NCBI GenBank assembly: GCA_022800625.1
Contig: JAAWQR010000023.1
Coordinates: forward strand, 1 to 42,912
Direction: 5' to 3'
Origin: Clostridiales bacterium
GTDB lineage: Bacteria; Bacillota; Clostridia; Oscillospirales; CAG-272
Length of the DNA: 42,912 bases
Every line of letters starts with the position of its first letter. Position 1 is the stretch's first letter. This document shows positions 8,245-17,400 of this stretch, piece by piece. The translations under genes and the position numbers were made by a program. The notes below the pieces were generated by a model. That model did not search any database, was not told the DNA's origin, and saw only the letters and a program-made list of their open reading frames with translations.

Positions 8245-9113
8245 TTTATTTCCTCCTTTATGTCTATAATAAGCGGTGTCATGCACAGTGCCAAATATGA
8301 GATTTCAAAGCTGACAGTCATAGGTTCGGAAATAATTCCGCTGATGCTTGGAAAATATCGCCAAAACAGTCCTCCCGAAAGAGTTCCGCTGAGCAGATAT
8401 ATACCGCAGAGAGCAAGCCACAACAGCGCATATTTGTCGCGCTCTGTTAATGTATAAACCGAAAAAGCCGTTCTGTTTTTCAAGCCGTAGCCTCTGCTTT
8501 TCATACTGTCGGCAGTTTCAATTGCATTTTCAAGCGACCATGTCACCATTATGGAAAAGCAGGTGAGTGCGTATTTTATCCTCTTTGGCAGACTGCCGCC
8601 GGAAATATCATGTCCGAGTCCCGCTCCGGCTTCTTTTACTTCATTAAACTGTGTTTTAAACTTCGGAACAAACCTGAGAGTCATGCTAAGAATAAGGGAG
8701 AGAGAGGGAATGATCCGACCGAATAGATATACAAATTTGTCAGAAGTCATAACTGAACTATAGCAGCTGAACCAAAGCAGTACGGATACAAGCATAGTTG
8801 CTGCCGCCAAACCATAGAGAACGCTTTCAAGTGTCAGAGGATTTCCCGTAGGGAGGTAAAATAAAATAACCGATCCGCGATGGTTGAACGCCGGGTTGAT
8901 AACCGCTGTCAGGAGCAGAGAGGGCAGGGCATATTTCAGTAAAAAGCTCACCGATTTTTGTCCGTTCAGCTTTATATGATATCCTACGGCGCATAAAAGT
9001 GATGTAATCAGGCAAACAGGATGAAGAAAAAACATTGTAAAACCAATCACCAAACCGAAATACAAAAAATTCACAAGCGGATGATATCCGCTGAAAGAGT
9101 CTTGTTTTTTCAT
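8217..9113 (-). CDS. ecfT: ECF transporter transmembrane (T) component, CbiQ/EcfT family
   Basis: A 298-residue membrane protein with hydrophobic segments at both ends and a cytoplasmic middle region. It contains NAIETADSMKSRGYG, which matches the conserved coupling-helix motif of EcfT/CbiQ proteins that contacts the ATPases. It is the first gene of a two-gene unit read from a consensus promoter, and its 3' end overlaps the start of the ATPase/S-component fusion. The T component joins the ATPase pair to the S component so that ATP hydrolysis drives uptake. No riboswitch-like leader is visible; the 5' leader is only about 50 bases. Confidence 0.88.
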   Translation of the reverse strand: MKKQDSFSGYHPLVNFLYFGLVIGFTMFFLHPVCLITSLLCAVGYHIKLNGQKSVSFLLKYALPSLLLTAVINPAFNHRGSVILFYLPTGNPLTLESVLYGLAAATMLVSVLLWFSCYSSVMTSDKFVYLFGRIIPSLSLILSMTLRFVPKFKTQFNEVKEAGAGLGHDISGGSLPKRIKYALTCFSIMVTWSLENAIETADSMKSRGYGLKNRTAFSVYTLTERDKYALLWLALCGIYLLSGTLSGGLFWRYFPSISGIISEPMTVSFEISYLALCMTPLIIDIKEEIKWRFLQSKI

Positions 9114-9173
9114 TTTACATCTCCTGAGAGTTTATATTTTTATTTATCTGCCTGAAATTAAGATAACATGTGT

Positions 9174-9202
9174 ATTATATCGATTTTTGCGCTTTTTGTC
9201 AA
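9174..9202 (-). promoter_or_regulatory. Consensus sigma-A promoter for the ECF operon
   Basis: On the minus strand: TTGACA (9202-9197), 17-base spacer, TATAAT (9179-9174), about 60 bases before the ecfT start. This suggests strong, mainly constitutive transcription. Confidence 0.85.
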
Positions 9203-9312
9203 TAAGACTCAGCATTAACGACATTTGCGTAATTTGTGTGTTAAGTAATATTAAATCGATCGCGTGAATATATTTTTACGGAAAATAATGCTTGACAGAG
9301 AGGTGAACTTAA

Positions 9313-9618
9313 TTGGGCTGTACTACATGCGAACTTCGTGAGAAAGATGTTATAAATATGTGCGACGGAAAAAAGCTCGGTATTGTAACCGAGCTTGAAA
9401 TAGACGTTTCGTGCGGCAGAGTTTGCGCGATAATAGTTGTTCCCGATACTATCGGCGGCATCCTTAAATCGAAGAATCAGGTTATCGTACCGTGGGATAA
9501 AATAATGAAAATAGGTAAAGATACGATTCTTGTTGAAGCGCCGCCGCAAGCTCCGAAGTGTGATTCGTGTGAAAGCGACATGAAGTGCCGAAAAGGGCAC
9601 AAATGGTGGAAATTCTGA
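9313..9618 (+). CDS. YlmC/YmxH family sporulation protein (PRC-barrel)
   Basis: A 101-residue protein. The TTG at 9313 is used: AGAGGTG lies at suitable spacing upstream, and the first nearby ATG is out of frame. The core (CELREKDVIN, DGKKLGIVTELEID, then GRVCAIIVV and VPWDKIMKIGKDTILVE) matches the small PRC-barrel YlmC/YmxH family of spore-forming Firmicutes, whose members are linked to sporulation. Both ends are rich in cysteine: GCTTC at the N-terminus and CDSCESDMKC near the C-terminus. This could mean metal binding or disulphide cross-linking, but that is inference. It stands alone between the divergent ECF operon and convergent pfkA. Confidence 0.85.
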   Translation: MGCTTCELREKDVINMCDGKKLGIVTELEIDVSCGRVCAIIVVPDTIGGILKSKNQVIVPWDKIMKIGKDTILVEAPPQAPKCDSCESDMKCRKGHKWWKF

Positions 9619-9682
9619 TATAACAGATTCTATGTAGGTGTGATTTCGGAACTATAGAATAATCAGAAAATCACTACAACAA

Positions 9683-9711
9683 AAAGCTCAGCGATTTTTA
9701 CGCTGAGCTTT
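9683..9711. terminator. Terminator between ylmC-like gene and pfkA
   Basis: AAAGCTCAGCG (9683-9693) pairs with CGCTGAGCTTT (9701-9711) around a 7-base loop. On the minus strand it is followed by TTTTTGTTG, so it mainly ends the pfkA transcript; it may also act on plus-strand transcription. Confidence 0.8.
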
Positions 9712-9728
9712 CGCTGTTGTTTAAATAA

Positions 9729-10829
9729 TCAGCCTGCAACTTCGCAGAGCATTTTGTATGTTTCGGCAAAAGTTTTTTTCTTTTCTTCGATGGTTTTCTG
9801 CATTTCTGCAATCTCATCCTCGCTGAATTTATCGAGCATTCCGTCTTTAAGGGTGCCCTTGTACATTCTGTCAAGCGCCTGAGAATAAGCAATTCCTGTC
9901 GTTACGATCTCACCCGCCTTTTCGCATACGACAAGGTCGCTGTTTCCGGCAAGAAGCTCTTCGACTGCGCGAACCCCCATTTTTGTTGCAAGAACTCTGT
10001 CGGCAAGTGTCGGAGAACCGCCGCGAACAACGTGAGCAAGACGGCAGAATTTTGCTTCAACCCAAAGAGCCTTGTTGTTTTCTTTCTCAGATATTTCCTT
10101 TGTTACATCAGTAATTTTTTGAGCCAGCCTCTCAGAGCAGTCCGCTACACCCTCGGAAACAATTATAAGGAAGCTTCTCTTTCCTGCACGGCGCAGACGG
10201 AGAATTCTTTCAATACATGCGTCCTCGTTAAATTTTACTTCGGGAATCACCGCGTCAACAGCGCCGCTTGCAATCGCTGTATTTAATGCTATATCTCCGG
10301 CTCCTCTTCCCATAACCTCTACAATGTTGCAGCGTGCGTGAGATTCGCATGTGTCGCGGAGTCTGTCAACATTTTCAAGAACTGTCTGCATGGCAGTATC
10401 GAACCCGATAGTGTTATCGGATGCGGTAATGTCGTTGTCAATCGTACCGGGAAGGCCTATCGTCGGAATTCCGCGAAGGGAAAGATCGGTAGCTCCTCGG
10501 AAAGTTCCGTCGCCTCCGATTGCAACAATTCCGTCGATCTCATGCTTTTTCAGTGTTGCGATTGCTTTTTGCATACCGGACTCTTCTTTAAATTCAAGAC
10601 ATCTGTCCGTATAGAGCATAGTTCCGCCGAGAGCAATTTTATTTGAAACCTCACTTGATGTAAGTTCTATCATATCGTCGTCTACCATTCCGCGGTATCC
10701 GCCGTAAATACCCATAACTTCAACTCCGCGAGAGAGCGCACCGCGAGCGACAGCGCGAACGGCAGCGTTCATGCCCGGGGCATCTCCTCCTGAAGTGAGA
10801 ACTCCGATTTTTCTGAATTTCATAGCCAT
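9729..10829 (-). CDS. pfkA: ATP-dependent 6-phosphofructokinase
   Basis: A 366-residue enzyme that phosphorylates fructose 6-phosphate to fructose 1,6-bisphosphate in glycolysis. The N-terminus reads IGVLTSGGDAPGMNAAVR; GGDGTFRG and LPGTIDND follow in the nucleotide and catalytic regions. A Gly in GGDGT, with GTIDND rather than KTIDND, fits the ATP-using rather than the pyrophosphate-using subgroup. EVMGRGAGDIA corresponds to the usual substrate loop. The ATG at 10827-10829 is chosen because GGAGG lies 5 bases upstream. It is longer than the roughly 320 residues of classical bacterial PfkA, with extra residues at the C-terminus. It is probably transcribed alone. Confidence 0.93.
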   Translation of the reverse strand: MAMKFRKIGVLTSGGDAPGMNAAVRAVARGALSRGVEVMGIYGGYRGMVDDDMIELTSSEVSNKIALGGTMLYTDRCLEFKEESGMQKAIATLKKHEIDGIVAIGGDGTFRGATDLSLRGIPTIGLPGTIDNDITASDNTIGFDTAMQTVLENVDRLRDTCESHARCNIVEVMGRGAGDIALNTAIASGAVDAVIPEVKFNEDACIERILRLRRAGKRSFLIIVSEGVADCSERLAQKITDVTKEISEKENNKALWVEAKFCRLAHVVRGGSPTLADRVLATKMGVRAVEELLAGNSDLVVCEKAGEIVTTGIAYSQALDRMYKGTLKDGMLDKFSEDEIAEMQKTIEEKKKTFAETYKMLCEVAG

Positions 10830-10844
10830 ATGAGCCTCCATTCT

Positions 10845-10991
10845 GCGGGATTTCCCGCGCATAAATCCTGCAACAGACGTATTTTCCGTCTGTTCACATA
10901 ACAGTTATACCGCCTGAGACCATAAGCTCTGATCTTCCGCGGATCCAAAAACACTAACACATATTTTAATACAAAATTGTCTTAAAATCAA
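10845..10991 (-). promoter_or_regulatory. pfkA promoter and leader with two small hairpins
   Basis: On the minus strand: TTGATT (10991-10986), 17-base spacer, TAAAAT (10968-10963). The leader of over 100 bases contains an 8-bp hairpin (AACAGACG at 10872-10879 with CGTCTGTT at 10887-10894) and a short GC-rich hairpin (10845-10858) close to the ribosome binding site. A regulatory role for the hairpins is only a possibility. Confidence 0.5.
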
Positions 10992-11023
10992 TAGCAATTA
11001 TGAAAATACATCGAAAAACAGAA

Positions 11024-11275
11024 CTAGATTTGTTCTGCGGCGCTGTAGATAGCCTGAGCGAGCTGATCGGCGCATGAAGTTTTACGCGGACCGCATGTAT
11101 TTCCTTTTAAAATATCAGCGACGTCAGCCGCATTTTTTCCTTCGATAAGCTTTGATATCGCTTTAAGATTGCCGTTGCAGCCCCCTTTAAACGAAACATT
11201 TGAAATAATGCCGTCATTTATCTCAAAATTGATCTCGGTTGAACAGGTTCCCTTTGTTTTGTATGTATATATCAC
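11024..11275 (-). CDS. Small TSCPD-domain protein (TIGR03905-like, four conserved Cys)
   Basis: An 83-residue protein with four well-placed cysteines: TCSTEI (Cys11), GGCNGN (Cys33), NTCGPR (about Cys61) and TSCADQ (about Cys68). This pattern and the overall length match the TSCPD family TIGR03905, whose function is not established. The TSCPD domain is otherwise found at the end of vitamin B12-dependent ribonucleotide reductases. A ribosome binding site (GAAAGGAAT) lies upstream of the ATG. No partner gene is obvious next to it. Confidence 0.8.
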   Translation of the reverse strand: MIYTYKTKGTCSTEINFEINDGIISNVSFKGGCNGNLKAISKLIEGKNAADVADILKGNTCGPRKTSCADQLAQAIYSAAEQI

Positions 11276-11349
11276 TTTTATATTCCTTTCGGATTTGGAT
11301 TTATAGATTTAATATTTAAATTTCCCGGGTAATAAGAGACGGTTACTTT

Positions 11350-12270
11350 TCATTCCGTATCGGTTTTTTCCTCATGAGGATATTCTAAATTGACGCCTGC
11401 CGAATCGGTTTTGATTTTAAGCGTCTTGTCAAATTCTTCCGGTTCGGCTGTAAATACTCCCGTTATCGGTTTTGAGTTTATAAGCATTCCTCCTGTTGAG
11501 GAGGATATATTTATTTGCGCATGGCTTAGATCTTCTTCAGTATAATAATCTATGCGTCCCGATACCGTGTCTATCTGCGCGTCGGTAAAGCTGCTGTCTT
11601 TCACTGTAAGATTTGATTCGTGCCCGTAGAATTTTAATGTTTTAGCTTCGGAAGCGCTGACGGTTGAAGTAAGAAGGTCTCCTGATATGCTTATTGTGGA
11701 ATCTGTGCTGACACCTGATATATCTATGTTTCCGATTTCAGTTTTTAAAAGTATATCTCCCGAGAAAGAAAGATCTTCAACTTTTATTTTACCGTTTTCA
11801 GCCGTAATATCGACAATTTTCAGTGCGGAATCATCGCTTAGGGAGACAATAATGCTTTTGTCCAGCTGTCCGTATTCAAAATTTCTGATGTCAAGCGCGT
11901 ACCTTAATCCCTTGAATACAACCCCGTTTTCCCATATTTTTACGGCGGAGCGCAAATCGGGAATTTCTTCAAATGACGTAACGCTCGGGGTTGAAGAGAC
12001 GGAATAAAAATTCGGGTTAAAGTTTATGAATTCTATCTGAGATTTTTCAGCACCGCCGCGTACTGTTATTTCCGCGTCTCTGACGCTTAGCTGAATTTTT
12101 GCGGTTGTGTCCGGTACCGAGGCGTTGTAATAAGTGCCGTCTTTGGTCTTTTGAGTGAACAGAGCCCGATCTTCCGATTTTGACATTACCACACCTACGG
12201 AACAGGTTATGATTCCTGCGAGAATAAGAAATGAGGAGATAATTATTCCGATTATTGATCCGGGTTTCAT
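11350..12270 (-). CDS. Membrane-anchored DUF4097-type beta-strand repeat protein
   Basis: A 306-residue protein. Residues about 5-30 form one hydrophobic segment (IIGIIISSFLILAGIITCSV) with no clear cleavage site, so it is likely an N-terminal anchor. The rest is rich in short beta-strand runs with repeating polar/hydrophobic alternation (such as SFSGDILLKTEIGNIDISGV), typical of DUF4097/adhesin-like beta-helix domains. It follows the DUF1700-like membrane gene by 62 bases on the same strand, a common pairing in Firmicutes. In many genomes a PadR-type regulator precedes this pair; none is seen here. Function is unknown, possibly cell-envelope related. Confidence 0.72.
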   Translation of the reverse strand: MKPGSIIGIIISSFLILAGIITCSVGVVMSKSEDRALFTQKTKDGTYYNASVPDTTAKIQLSVRDAEITVRGGAEKSQIEFINFNPNFYSVSSTPSVTSFEEIPDLRSAVKIWENGVVFKGLRYALDIRNFEYGQLDKSIIVSLSDDSALKIVDITAENGKIKVEDLSFSGDILLKTEIGNIDISGVSTDSTISISGDLLTSTVSASEAKTLKFYGHESNLTVKDSSFTDAQIDTVSGRIDYYTEEDLSHAQINISSSTGGMLINSKPITGVFTAEPEEFDKTLKIKTDSAGVNLEYPHEEKTDTE

Positions 12271-12332
12271 ATGGAAGCGCTCCTTTCAGATGTGAATTTT
12301 GATATCAGTCTTATATTATTAGTAAAATTCAT

Positions 12333-13022
12333 TTATTTGCTGCGGAAAAGCATTTGCCTGAATCCTGCGAAATCACGGATAACGCATCTCAGCGACATGA
12401 AAGATTTTTTGAGAGTAAATGGGATTCCTCGCAGCACAGCATTATAAAGCAAGACGGTAATAAGAGCGGAAACTCCCCCGAGAACCGTCCCGAATCCAAT
12501 TTCATAAATTCCTGCGGCACGAAAAACACCAAGCTGTGAAACTCCGTAGAGTATTCCGACGATGAACAGCAGAATTCCCGCAACAGTAGCGGCGATCATC
12601 AGAAAGATTCCGAAAATAATAAGGCATGCGGCGAATATGCTGAGAAAAACCATTGCCGCATATGAAAGAAACGGAACAGCATATGAGATAAATTTTCTGA
12701 GTATTTCAGGCATTTTATTCGTAGAGTCTGACAGCTTCACAATGCGCTCATTCTGATGCAGGCTCGGTCTTGTGGGATCAGCCGATTCAAGAGATGAATA
12801 TACTTCACTTGGGTCATCGCTGCGGCGTATAATAACCGAGGACAAGGCGCGTGCGGCTATAGCCAGGTCGCGTATATCTCGTTCTGAAAGCTCTTCCTGC
12901 CGATTTTCACCGTGACTGTCATCCTTTTGAAAATCAAGAGCTGATGCAAGCTTTTCGGCGCATTCGGAAGAAATGCCGTTTTCCTTAAGCTTGTCGGAAA
13001 AAATGCTTGATATTTTATTCAT
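12333..13022 (-). CDS. DUF1700-like membrane protein
   Basis: A 229-residue protein. The first roughly 105 residues are soluble and charged; residues about 110-200 contain several hydrophobic helices (PFLSYAAMVFLSIFAACLII and later segments), and the C-terminus is basic. The layout of a soluble helical N-terminus plus a TM cluster, and the following DUF4097 gene, fit the HAAS/DUF1700 family, but the N-terminal sequence match is weak. It is probably co-transcribed with the DUF4097 gene; the two products may form one membrane complex. Confidence 0.62.
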   Translation of the reverse strand: MNKISSIFSDKLKENGISSECAEKLASALDFQKDDSHGENRQEELSERDIRDLAIAARALSSVIIRRSDDPSEVYSSLESADPTRPSLHQNERIVKLSDSTNKMPEILRKFISYAVPFLSYAAMVFLSIFAACLIIFGIFLMIAATVAGILLFIVGILYGVSQLGVFRAAGIYEIGFGTVLGGVSALITVLLYNAVLRGIPFTLKKSFMSLRCVIRDFAGFRQMLFRSK

Positions 13023-13136
13023 AGTTCAAACTGTGCCTTTCCGCCGGCATACATCCGGCTGATTCTGCATTGTGTGTTGATTCTTATTTTGTCATAACAG
13101 CGGCTGTCTCAAGGGGATAATCAAATCCTGACAGTG

Positions 13137-13165
13137 TAGACAATATCAATTTTTTGTGGTATACT
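13137..13165 (+). promoter_or_regulatory. Sigma-A type promoter for trmB
   Basis: TAGACA (13137-13142), 17-base spacer, TATACT (13160-13165). The expected transcript start near 13172 lies downstream of the longest in-frame start (13154), which supports the ATG at 13235. Confidence 0.7.
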
Positions 13166-13234
13166 GTATTCCGAGTAAAACAACTGTTTGAAAATTATAA
13201 ATTCATTATACCAAATTACGGGGTAATAATCAAG

Positions 13235-13969
13235 ATGCGAATGAGAAAAAAGAAGAACGGAGAAAAAAGACTTTTAAATTTATCTGCGCTGACGCTGGAC
13301 TCAGAGTGCGACTATGAGGAAATAAAAAACGCTTTTGAAACCGATCGACCGCTGCGTTTGGAGATAGGCTGCGGAAAAGGTGATTTTATCTGCGGAATCT
13401 CAAGCTCGGAAAATGAGTATAACTATATTGCTCTTGAAAAGATCGGCGATGTTATAATGGCGGCGGTCGAAAAATACGCGGTGTCGAGATCTCTCGGAAA
13501 TCTCGCTCCGAACGGCGGCTGGCTTGCTCCCGACGGTGAAGTCTATGACGGCAAAGCGTACGGTATTCCAGTAAGTGAGCGAGGAAATGTGAGATTTGTC
13601 CTCGGGGAAGCTATGGCAATTCTATCGCATCTTCCCGACGCTTCGGTAGAATCGATCTATACCAATTTCAGCGATCCGTGGCCGAAGAAGGGATATGCGG
13701 CAAGGCGGCTTACTCATCCGAAATTTCTCGCGGAATATGAAAGAATTTTAATTCCCGGAGGTATGCTTAAACTTAAAACGGACAACGATGGACTGTTTGA
13801 ATTCTCGCTTGAAAGTATTAGGAGCTCAGCTCTTGAAATTGCGGATTTTACATGGGATCTTGATTCTGATGAGAAATTTTTCTCAAATAATATAGAGACG
13901 GAATATGAGCGCAATTTTAAAAATCGCGGCGTGAAAATCAAAGCTTTGCGCGCCGTAAAGAATAAGTAA
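13235..13969 (+). CDS. trmB: tRNA (guanine-N7-)-methyltransferase TrmB
   Basis: A 244-residue SAM-dependent enzyme that makes m7G46 in the variable loop of tRNAs. The SAM-binding motif EIGCGKGDFI, the catalytic signature NFSDPWPKKGYAARRLTHP and KTDNDGLF are all present. The start MRMRKKK at 13235 is typical for the family and is the one compatible with the promoter. An insertion of about 30 residues, rich in Gly and Asp (LAPNGGWLAPDGEVYDGKAY), sits between the helix after the SAM site and the NVRF strand, where most TrmB proteins have a short turn. Single-gene unit ended by a strong hairpin. Confidence 0.92.
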   Translation: MRMRKKKNGEKRLLNLSALTLDSECDYEEIKNAFETDRPLRLEIGCGKGDFICGISSSENEYNYIALEKIGDVIMAAVEKYAVSRSLGNLAPNGGWLAPDGEVYDGKAYGIPVSERGNVRFVLGEAMAILSHLPDASVESIYTNFSDPWPKKGYAARRLTHPKFLAEYERILIPGGMLKLKTDNDGLFEFSLESIRSSALEIADFTWDLDSDEKFFSNNIETEYERNFKNRGVKIKALRAVKNK

Positions 13970-14011
13970 AAGACATAGGAACTGCACTATAATGCGGTTC
14001 CTATGTCTTTT
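13968..14011 (+). terminator. Strong terminator after trmB
   Basis: A 15-bp perfect stem (13968-13982 with 13997-14011) has a T-run in its 3' arm. The 5' arm overlaps the trmB stop codon. It marks the left border of the restriction-modification cassette. Confidence 0.88.
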
Positions 14012-14178
14012 ATAGTACGATGATCACGCGATAGCCGCGTGTTTCAGCGAAAGTTAATAGGCGATGAAAAATTCTACAGCTGCAACAGGATGGAAGCTAT
14101 TTTTCTGGATAAACAAAAAACGCAATTTGTTCTGAAATATATAATCAATCAGGTAAATTTTCAAACGATTATTGGATA

Positions 14179-14208
14179 TTTACAATTTGCTATAGCTTAT
14201 GATATAAT
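14179..14208 (+). promoter_or_regulatory. Promoter for the type I RM operon
   Basis: TTTACA (14179-14184), 18-base spacer, TATAAT (14203-14208), followed by the small HTH gene at 14249. No other good promoter is seen before hsdR. Confidence 0.65.
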
Positions 14209-14248
14209 ATATTATATAGAAGTTTGTACAGATTGGGAGAACTGAACT

Positions 14249-14419
14249 ATGGATATTTTTGAAGTTATAAAAAATATTCCTTCCCAATTGAGTTTATCTC
14301 AAAAAGGATCAGCGAAAGAATTACAAGTGAAACTTACTTCGGTTTATAGATGGAAGAACAATAAATCGCAACTCAATCAATTGCAAGACACGCTTTACCG
14401 GAGCTTATCGGAAAAATAA
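14249..14419 (+). CDS. Small HTH-like protein at head of RM operon, possibly frameshifted
   Basis: A 56-residue reading frame with GGGAGA upstream of its ATG. Residues about 18-40 (SAKELQVKLTSVYRWKNNKS) look like a helix-turn-helix of the kind XKELxVxxxxVYRWxNxKS, so it may be a DNA-binding controller or a phage-repressor-like remnant. The frame stops at 14419, just after an AAAAA run, while the +1 frame stays open and gene-like (LYQELIESSEVNN) to a TGA at 14460-14462. This hints at a frameshift or indel in the homopolymer, and the intact protein would be about 70 residues. The hsdR ribosome binding site follows directly. Confidence 0.55.
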   Translation: MDIFEVIKNIPSQLSLSQKGSAKELQVKLTSVYRWKNNKSQLNQLQDTLYRSLSEK

Positions 14420-14479
14420 TTTATATCAAGAATTGATAGAGTCATCAGAAGTAAATAACTGAGTGAAAGGTGCCGCAAT

Positions 14480-17400
14480 ATGAAAAATGAGAAGCAAATT
14501 GAACTGAGTTTCATTGAAAAACTTAAAGAGTTAAACTATATATATCGAGAAGATATTAAAGATAAAGCTTCATTGGAGGAAAATTTCAGGAAGCATTTTC
14601 AGGAACTCAATAGAGTTAGATTAAGTGATTCTGAATTTGCAAGATTAAAAGAAAGTATCATTACACCGGATGTATTTTCAGCAGCAAAAATTTTGAGAGA
14701 AACAAACACATTTAAAAGAGACGATGATACACCACTACAGTACATCCTTATAAATACAAATGATTGGTGCAAAAACGAGTATGAGGTAATAAATCAGCTT
14801 CGTATTAACACAGAAAATAGTCATCACATACATGATATTATTATTCTTATCAATGGTATTCCTATTGTACAAGTCGAATTGAAGTCATTACAAATTACTC
14901 CCAAAAGAGCAATGGAACAGATTGTTGATTATAAAAATGATCCGGGTAACGGTTTTACAAATTCCATGCTTTGTTTTATACAGCTTTTTATTGTCAGCAA
15001 TGAAAGTAATACCTACTATTTTACCAATAACAACAAAGAGCATTTTGCTTTTGATGCTGATGAACGATTTTTACCAATATATCAATTTGCCGATAAGGAT
15101 AATAAAAAAATTACACATTTACATGATTTTTCCGAGGCGGTGCTGCGTAAATGTGCTTTATGCGAAATTATCAGCAAATACATGGTCTTAGTGGCAAGTG
15201 AACAGAAAATGATGATTATGAGACCATATCAGATTTATGCGGTTAAAGCCATTCTGGATTGCATTGAGCAAAACAGAGGAAACGGATATATTTGGCACAC
15301 AACAGGAAGCGGTAAGACTCTTACATCATTTAAGGCTTCCACTTTGTTAAAGGACAATCGCGACATAGCAAAATGTCTTTTTGTTGTTGACAGAAAGGAT
15401 CTTGACCGTCAGATCAGACAGGAGTTTAATAAATTCCAAGAGGGGTGTGTAGAAGAAAATACTAATACCGAAGCTTTGGTAAAAAGACTTGTCTCGGAAG
15501 ATTATCGAGATAAAGTCATTGTGACGACTATTCAAAAACTTGCCTTGGCACTCAATGATGGCAACAAGCGAAATAAAGAAAAAAAGAAAAAAGGTGAACT
15601 GACATATAAAGAAAGATTGGCTACGTTGAAGGATAAAAGAATTGTCGTTATTTTTGATGAATGCCATCGTTCGCAATTTGGAGAGAACCACAAAGCAATT
15701 AAAGACTTTTTCCCAAAAGCTCAGCTTTTTGGTTTTACCGGCACACCTATTTTTGAAGAGAACGCAACTTACAAACAAATTGACGGAACTATCGGCTCTT
15801 ATACAACAACAAAAGATATTTTTGAAAAAGAACTTCACGCATACACAATTACTCAAGCTATTGACGATAGAAATGTACTGAGATTTCATATTGACTACTT
15901 TAAACCGGAATATGACAGTGATGCTTCAAGAATTAATGAAGAACAGCAAAAAAAAGCTGTAGTGCAAACCATTTTGTCAAAGCATAATGCTATGACTGAC
16001 AAAAGAAGATATAACGCTATTTTAGCAACCGCATCTATCAATGACGCTATTGAATATTACAACTTGTTCAAAGATGCACAGCAAAAGTGTGTTGATTCTG
16101 ACGGCAGTGAGTTTATTCCGTTAAATATTGCATGCGTATTTTCTCCGCCGTCAGAAGGCAATAAAGATGTTCAGCAAATTCAGGAAGATCTTCCGCAGGA
16201 AAAAGAAGATAACAAAAAAGATCCTGAAAAAAAGAAGGAAGCGTTGACGGGTATTATCAAAGATTATAACGATCAGTACGGAACCGGTCATGATATTAAC
16301 AATTTTGACGGATATTATCAGGATGTCCAGCAAAGAATCAAAGACCAGAAATATACCAATGCTGATTATCCACATAAAAACAAAATTGATATTACCATTG
16401 TCGTGGATATGTTGCTGACAGGTTTTGATTCTAAGTATCTTAACACTTTGTATGTAGATAAGAATTTAAAATATCATAGATTGATTCAGGCTTTTTCCAG
16501 AACAAACCGAGTGTTGAATGATACAAAGCCCTATGGCAATATCCTTGATTTCAGAAACCATTCAGATGAAACAGACAAAGCAATTGCTCTGTTTTCCGGT
16601 GAAGAAAGCAGCAAAAAGGCTAAGGAAATCTGGCTTGTTGATCCTGTCCAAAAAGTTGTAGAGAAATTGGATATGGCAGTAAGTGAACTGGAAAAGTTTA
16701 TGAAATCTCAGGGGTTGGAGTGTAAGCCGGAGGAAGTATGCAATCTCAAAGGTGTTTCAGCAAGGTGCGAATTTGTCAATAAATTTAAAGAGATACAGCA
16801 TTTAAAAATACAGTTGGAGCAATACACGGAAATTGAAGAAAAAGATGCAGAAAAAATCTGGAAATTGCTGCCGGAAGATACCTTGTATGCGTTTTGCAGT
16901 GCTTATATTAATGTTGCACAAATGCTAAAATCGGAACAAAGAAAACAAAACGGGAATAAAGATTCCGAGATAGATCAGCTCGATTTTGATTTTGTTCTGT
17001 TTTCGTCTACCGTCATCGACTACGACTATATCATGGCGTTGATTGCAAAATATACCAAGACTGAGCCGAAAAAGCAAAAAATGAGCAAAGAACAGCTTAT
17101 CGGTCTGTTTTCTGCTACATCTAATTTGCTCGATGATAGGGAGGATATTATCGGGTATATCGATTCGCTTCAGATCGGTGTGGTTTTGAATGAAAAGGAA
17201 ATCAAAGAGGGATATCAAAAATTCAAAGAGCAGAAAAACAATAAAAAAATAAAAATCATTGCAGAAAAACATGATATTGAGATTCAAAGTTTGCAGACGT
17301 TTATTCAAGAAATTATCGACCGTATGATTTTTGATGGAGAAAAACTCAGTGATCTTGTGGCGCCGCTTGACTTAAATTGGAGAGAAAGAACTAAAAAAGA

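Noticed and set aside
14039-14245. 68-residue plus-strand frame before the small HTH gene
   Set aside because: No ribosome binding site, and it spans the predicted promoter of the RM operon; the composition is that of A+T-rich intergenic DNA.
15347-15889. 180-residue minus-strand frame inside hsdR
   Set aside because: Antisense shadow of hsdR, rich in Phe/Ser from the reverse of Lys/Glu codons.
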